A stretch of 64,000 nt of DNA. It comes from an uncultured Paracoccaceae bacterium. Its GTDB lineage: Bacteria > Pseudomonadota > Alphaproteobacteria > Rhodobacterales > Rhodobacteraceae. Under the pieces are notes generated by a model that saw only the letters and a program-made list of their open reading frames with translations, searched no databases and was not told the DNA's origin. A program made the position numbers and the translations under genes. Below, piece after piece: positions 61,419-64,000 of the stretch. Where the stretch lies: positions 62,001 to 126,000 of the forward strand of contig CANLSM010000006.1 in the NCBI GenBank assembly GCA_947493745.1. The letters are read 5' to 3'. The stretch's first letter is position 1; the number at the start of each line of letters is the position of its first letter.

Positions 61419-62998
61419 GCGGCGCTCTCCCGCGGGTCGATACCCGCCATCAGGAGGCCGAGGTCATTCTCATCGGTCTGTTCGGGCAGCCGCTCACCCG
61501 AGATTTTGCCGTCGAACATGACGATGATGCGGTCGCTGAGCGCGAGGATTTCCTCCAGTTCCACCGAGACCAGAAGGATAGCCTTGCCCTGATCTCGGAG
61601 CGCCACGATCTGCTGGTGGATGAACTCGATGGCGCCGATATCGACGCCTCGCGTCGGCTGGCCGATCAGAAGAACATCCGGGTTGCGCTCGATCTCGCGG
61701 GCCAGGACGATTTTCTGCTGGTTGCCGCCGGAGAAATTCGCGGCCTTCAGGTTCGGATCCTGCGGACGGATATCGAAGCGGTCCATCTTGCCGCGCGCAT
61801 CGGTGAGCATCGCGCGGTTGTCTATCAGGCCGAACGAGCGCTGGAATTCCGGCGCATCATGGTAGCCGAAACAGGCATTCTCCCAGGCCTGATAGGGCAT
61901 GATGAGGCCAAGCCGGTGCCGGTCCTCCGGCACATGACCGATGCCTTTCTCGCGGCGCAAGCCTGCGGTCTGTGCATGGCTCAGGTCGAGCGGCTGGCCC
62001 TTGAGGGTGACGGAGCCCTCGGATGCCGCCTCGATCCCGCCCAGCACTTCCAGCAGCGCCGACTGGCCGTTCCCGGCAACACCGGCGACCCCAAGGATTT
62101 CGCCAGCACGTAGATCGAACGAGATGGATTTCAGCCGCGGCACCCCGTTATCGCCAATGACGGAGAGGTTGCGGACCTCCATCAGGGTCTCGCCCGGACT
62201 GGCGGGGGTCTTGTCGACCTGCAACAGCACCCGACGACCGACCATCAACTCGGCCAGCTCGGATGGTGATGTCTCTGATGTCTTGACTGTGGCCGTCATC
62301 TCGCCGCGCCGCATCACGCTGACCGTGTCGGTGATTGCCATGATCTCGCGCAGTTTGTGGGTGATCAGGATGATTGTCTTGCCCTGCGCCTTCAGTCCCT
62401 CAAGAATGCGGAACAGATGATCGGCCTCGGCAGGCGTCAGCACGCCGGTCGGCTCGTCCAGGATCAGGATATCGGCAGAGCGGTAGAGCGCCTTGAGGAT
62501 TTCCACCCGCTGCTGGAAACCAACGGCCAACTCGCCAACGATGGCGTCGGGATCGACCTCAAGCTCATAGTCTTTGGCAAGCTGCACGAGCGCGCTGCGC
62601 GCCTTGGCAAGCGACGGTTTCAGGAGCGCACCGTCCTCGGCCCCGAGGATGACGTTTTCCAGCACCGTGAAAGGCTGAACCAGCATGAAATGCTGATGGA
62701 CCATGCCGATGCCCGCGGCAATCGCATCATCGGAATTGTTGATCTCGGTGGGCACGCCGTTGATTTTGATCTCGCCCTTGTCGGCCTTGTAAAAGCCATA
62801 GAGGATCGACATCAGGGTGGATTTGCCCGCGCCGTTTTCGCCCACGATCCCGTGGATCGTGCCCTTGGCGACGTTGAGCGCGATGTCCTTGTTGGCCTGT
62901 ACCGGACCAAACGCCTTCGAGATGCCCGAAAGCTCGATCGCAGGCGGGGGGGAGGCGGCCGCTGCGGGCCGCCCCTCGTTTGTCAAAGTGTCAACCAT
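61415..62998 (-). CDS. nucleoside ABC transporter ATPase (double ABC domain, NupA-type)
   Basis: 527 residues from ATG 62998; the in-frame start at 63031 overlaps the binding-protein gene. Two ABC domains: GENGAGKST Walker A in the first, GVAGNGQSALLE in the degenerate second, signature LAVGFQQRVEILKAL and SGGNQQKIVLAREIE. This fused RbsA-like form serves nucleoside importers with BmpA-type binding proteins. Eight bases after the binding-protein gene. Confidence 0.9.
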   Translation of the reverse strand: MVDTLTNEGRPAAAASPPPAIELSGISKAFGPVQANKDIALNVAKGTIHGIVGENGAGKSTLMSILYGFYKADKGEIKINGVPTEINNSDDAIAAGIGMVHQHFMLVQPFTVLENVILGAEDGALLKPSLAKARSALVQLAKDYELEVDPDAIVGELAVGFQQRVEILKALYRSADILILDEPTGVLTPAEADHLFRILEGLKAQGKTIILITHKLREIMAITDTVSVMRRGEMTATVKTSETSPSELAELMVGRRVLLQVDKTPASPGETLMEVRNLSVIGDNGVPRLKSISFDLRAGEILGVAGVAGNGQSALLEVLGGIEAASEGSVTLKGQPLDLSHAQTAGLRREKGIGHVPEDRHRLGLIMPYQAWENACFGYHDAPEFQRSFGLIDNRAMLTDARGKMDRFDIRPQDPNLKAANFSGGNQQKIVLAREIERNPDVLLIGQPTRGVDIGAIEFIHQQIVALRDQGKAILLVSVELEEILALSDRIIVMFDGKISGERLPEQTDENDLGLLMAGIDPRESAA

Positions 62999-63005
62999 CC
63001 CGGGC

Positions 63006-64000
63006 TCAGGAAACCGGGCAGCTGTCGTCACTCATGTAGTCGTGAACCTCGATCTCGCCAGCGATGATCTTGGCTTTGGCTTCCTCAATGGCCGCTACAA
63101 TCTCGTCGTCCAGAAGCGGCTGGTTGTTGTCGTCAACTGCATAGCCAACACCATCTTCGGCCAGTCCGAGCACGCTGAAACCAGCCGTGAACTCGCCATT
63201 CTTGGCGTCGCTCAGCGCATTGTAGACAGCCACATCGACGCGCTTGAGCATCGATGTCAGAACGCTGCCGGGATGCAGGTAGTTCTGGTTGCTGTCGACG
63301 CCGATGCCGAGCTTGCCAGCGTCAGCTGCGGCCTGCAGAACACCACGGCCCGTGCCGCCTGCTGCGTGATAGACCACGTCCGCACCCTGATCGATCTGGC
63401 TGCGGGTCAATTCGCCACCCTTCACCGGATCATTCCAGGCGGCCCCGGTCGTGCCGGTCATGTTCTGGAACACTTCCGCGTCCGGATTGGCTGCTTTCAC
63501 GCCCTGCACATAGCCACAGGCGAACTTGCGGATCAGCGGGATGTCCATGCCGCCAACGAAACCGACCTTGCCAGTCTCCGATTTCATTGCCGCCATCATG
63601 CCGACAAGGAAGGAGCCTTCATGCTCCTTGAACACGACGGAGCGGACATTCGGAAGATCAACGACCATGTCGATGATCGCGAAGTCGGTGTCGGGGAACT
63701 CAGCCGCGACGGTTTCCATGGCCGAGCCATAGGCAAAGCCTGCAACCACGATCGGGTTGTTGCCCTGCTGCGCGAAACGGCGCAGTGCCTGCTCGCGCTG
63801 GGCGTCCGACTGGATTTCGAATTCGCGATACTCGATACCCGTTTCTTCCCTGAAGCGCTCGGCGCCCTCAAAGGAGGCCTGGTTGAAGGACCGGTCGAAC
63901 TTGCCGCCGATGTCGAAAATCACAGCAGGTTTGATATCCTCGGCAAACGAGGCGGTGGCCAGGCCGACCGCAACTGCGGTTCCGGCCAGGGTTTTGAAAA
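63006..64000 (-). CDS. BmpA/NupN-type nucleoside-binding protein, 5' end cut
   Basis: About 331 residues are visible; the reading frame continues to the window edge, so the start lies beyond 64000. A signal peptide core (TLAGTAVAVGLATASFA) precedes EDIKPAVIFDIGGKFDRSFNQASFEG. GFVGGMDIPLIRKFACGYVQG, DVVYHAAGGTGRGVLQAA and GVDSNQNYLHPGSVLTSMLKRVD are BmpA-family signatures. It delivers purine nucleosides to the permeases. An apparent start at 63923 is an internal GTG. Confidence 0.92.
   Translation of the reverse strand, partial: FKTLAGTAVAVGLATASFAEDIKPAVIFDIGGKFDRSFNQASFEGAERFREETGIEYREFEIQSDAQREQALRRFAQQGNNPIVVAGFAYGSAMETVAAEFPDTDFAIIDMVVDLPNVRSVVFKEHEGSFLVGMMAAMKSETGKVGFVGGMDIPLIRKFACGYVQGVKAANPDAEVFQNMTGTTGAAWNDPVKGGELTRSQIDQGADVVYHAAGGTGRGVLQAAADAGKLGIGVDSNQNYLHPGSVLTSMLKRVDVAVYNALSDAKNGEFTAGFSVLGLAEDGVGYAVDDNNQPLLDDEIVAAIEEAKAKIIAGEIEVHDYMSDDSCPVS

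Overview
The window is gene-dense, GC-rich chromosomal DNA from an alphaproteobacterium, most likely a Roseobacter-group member of the Rhodobacteraceae. Evidence for this is the FnrL-ccoNOQP-GHIS locus, an ethylmalonyl-CoA pathway (mch, ecm, ccr and a malyl-CoA thioesterase/lyase homologue), a LuxR/LuxI pair preceded by CtrA-like boxes, an LDH-like malate dehydrogenase, hpsN, and many small roseobacter-type proteins. I see no rRNA, tRNA, CRISPR array, insertion sequence or prophage.

Left end (1-10338). A leftward, almost fully translationally coupled operon runs from 8354 to 4 and continues off the edge. In transcription order it encodes a Gfo/Idh/MocA dehydrogenase, a myo-inositol-1-phosphate synthase (MIPS) paralogue, a DJ-1/PfpI protein, an SDR, a Rid-family protein, a PfkB sugar kinase, a phosphohexomutase, an MTA-phosphorylase-type enzyme and an S-adenosylhomocysteine-hydrolase (SAHH) paralogue. 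A LysR regulator and an extended SDR are divergent from it. The MIPS and SAHH copies have lost residues I recall as invariant in the housekeeping enzymes. Cyclitol synthase, kinase, mutase, nucleoside phosphorylase and SAHH together suggest an undescribed cyclitol or carbocyclic-nucleoside-like pathway, related in logic to aristeromycin biosynthesis where the MIPS orthologue Ari2 makes a five-membered cyclitol phosphate. This is the most interesting region.

10339-16622 carries egtBD (ergothioneine), an SDR, a 59-residue Flp-pilin-like gene with a TTG start, and recQ. 16619-26185 is the microaerobic respiration block: ccoNOQP, ccoGHIS, a universal stress protein and fnrL, with two FNR boxes. 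26305-32959 carries a ugpBAEC-type ABC importer divergent from hpsN (sulfopropanediol dehydrogenase), then a fluoroacetate-dehalogenase-like hydrolase.

33033-50372 is central carbon metabolism: mdh, a malyl-CoA thioesterase/lyase homologue, nnrU, mch, sdhCDAB, ecm, a PlsB-like acyltransferase and ccr. The sdh operon is split between sdhA and sdhB by two related lipoproteins and an FkbM methyltransferase. Two decayed genes lie here: a sulfotransferase-like remnant with an in-frame stop and a methyltransferase with two frameshifts.

50569-53759 holds a small gene, luxR, luxI and a Pif1/RecD-like helicase. 53802-58508 holds an agmatinase-family enzyme, an exported metallo-beta-lactamase-fold protein, a TauE permease with its TIGR02186-type partner, a VOC protein and a ModE-like HTH protein. 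58505-64000 is a nucleoside (BmpA/NupABC-type) ABC importer with purine nucleoside phosphorylase, cut by the right edge. All family assignments come from reading the translations; no database search was run.
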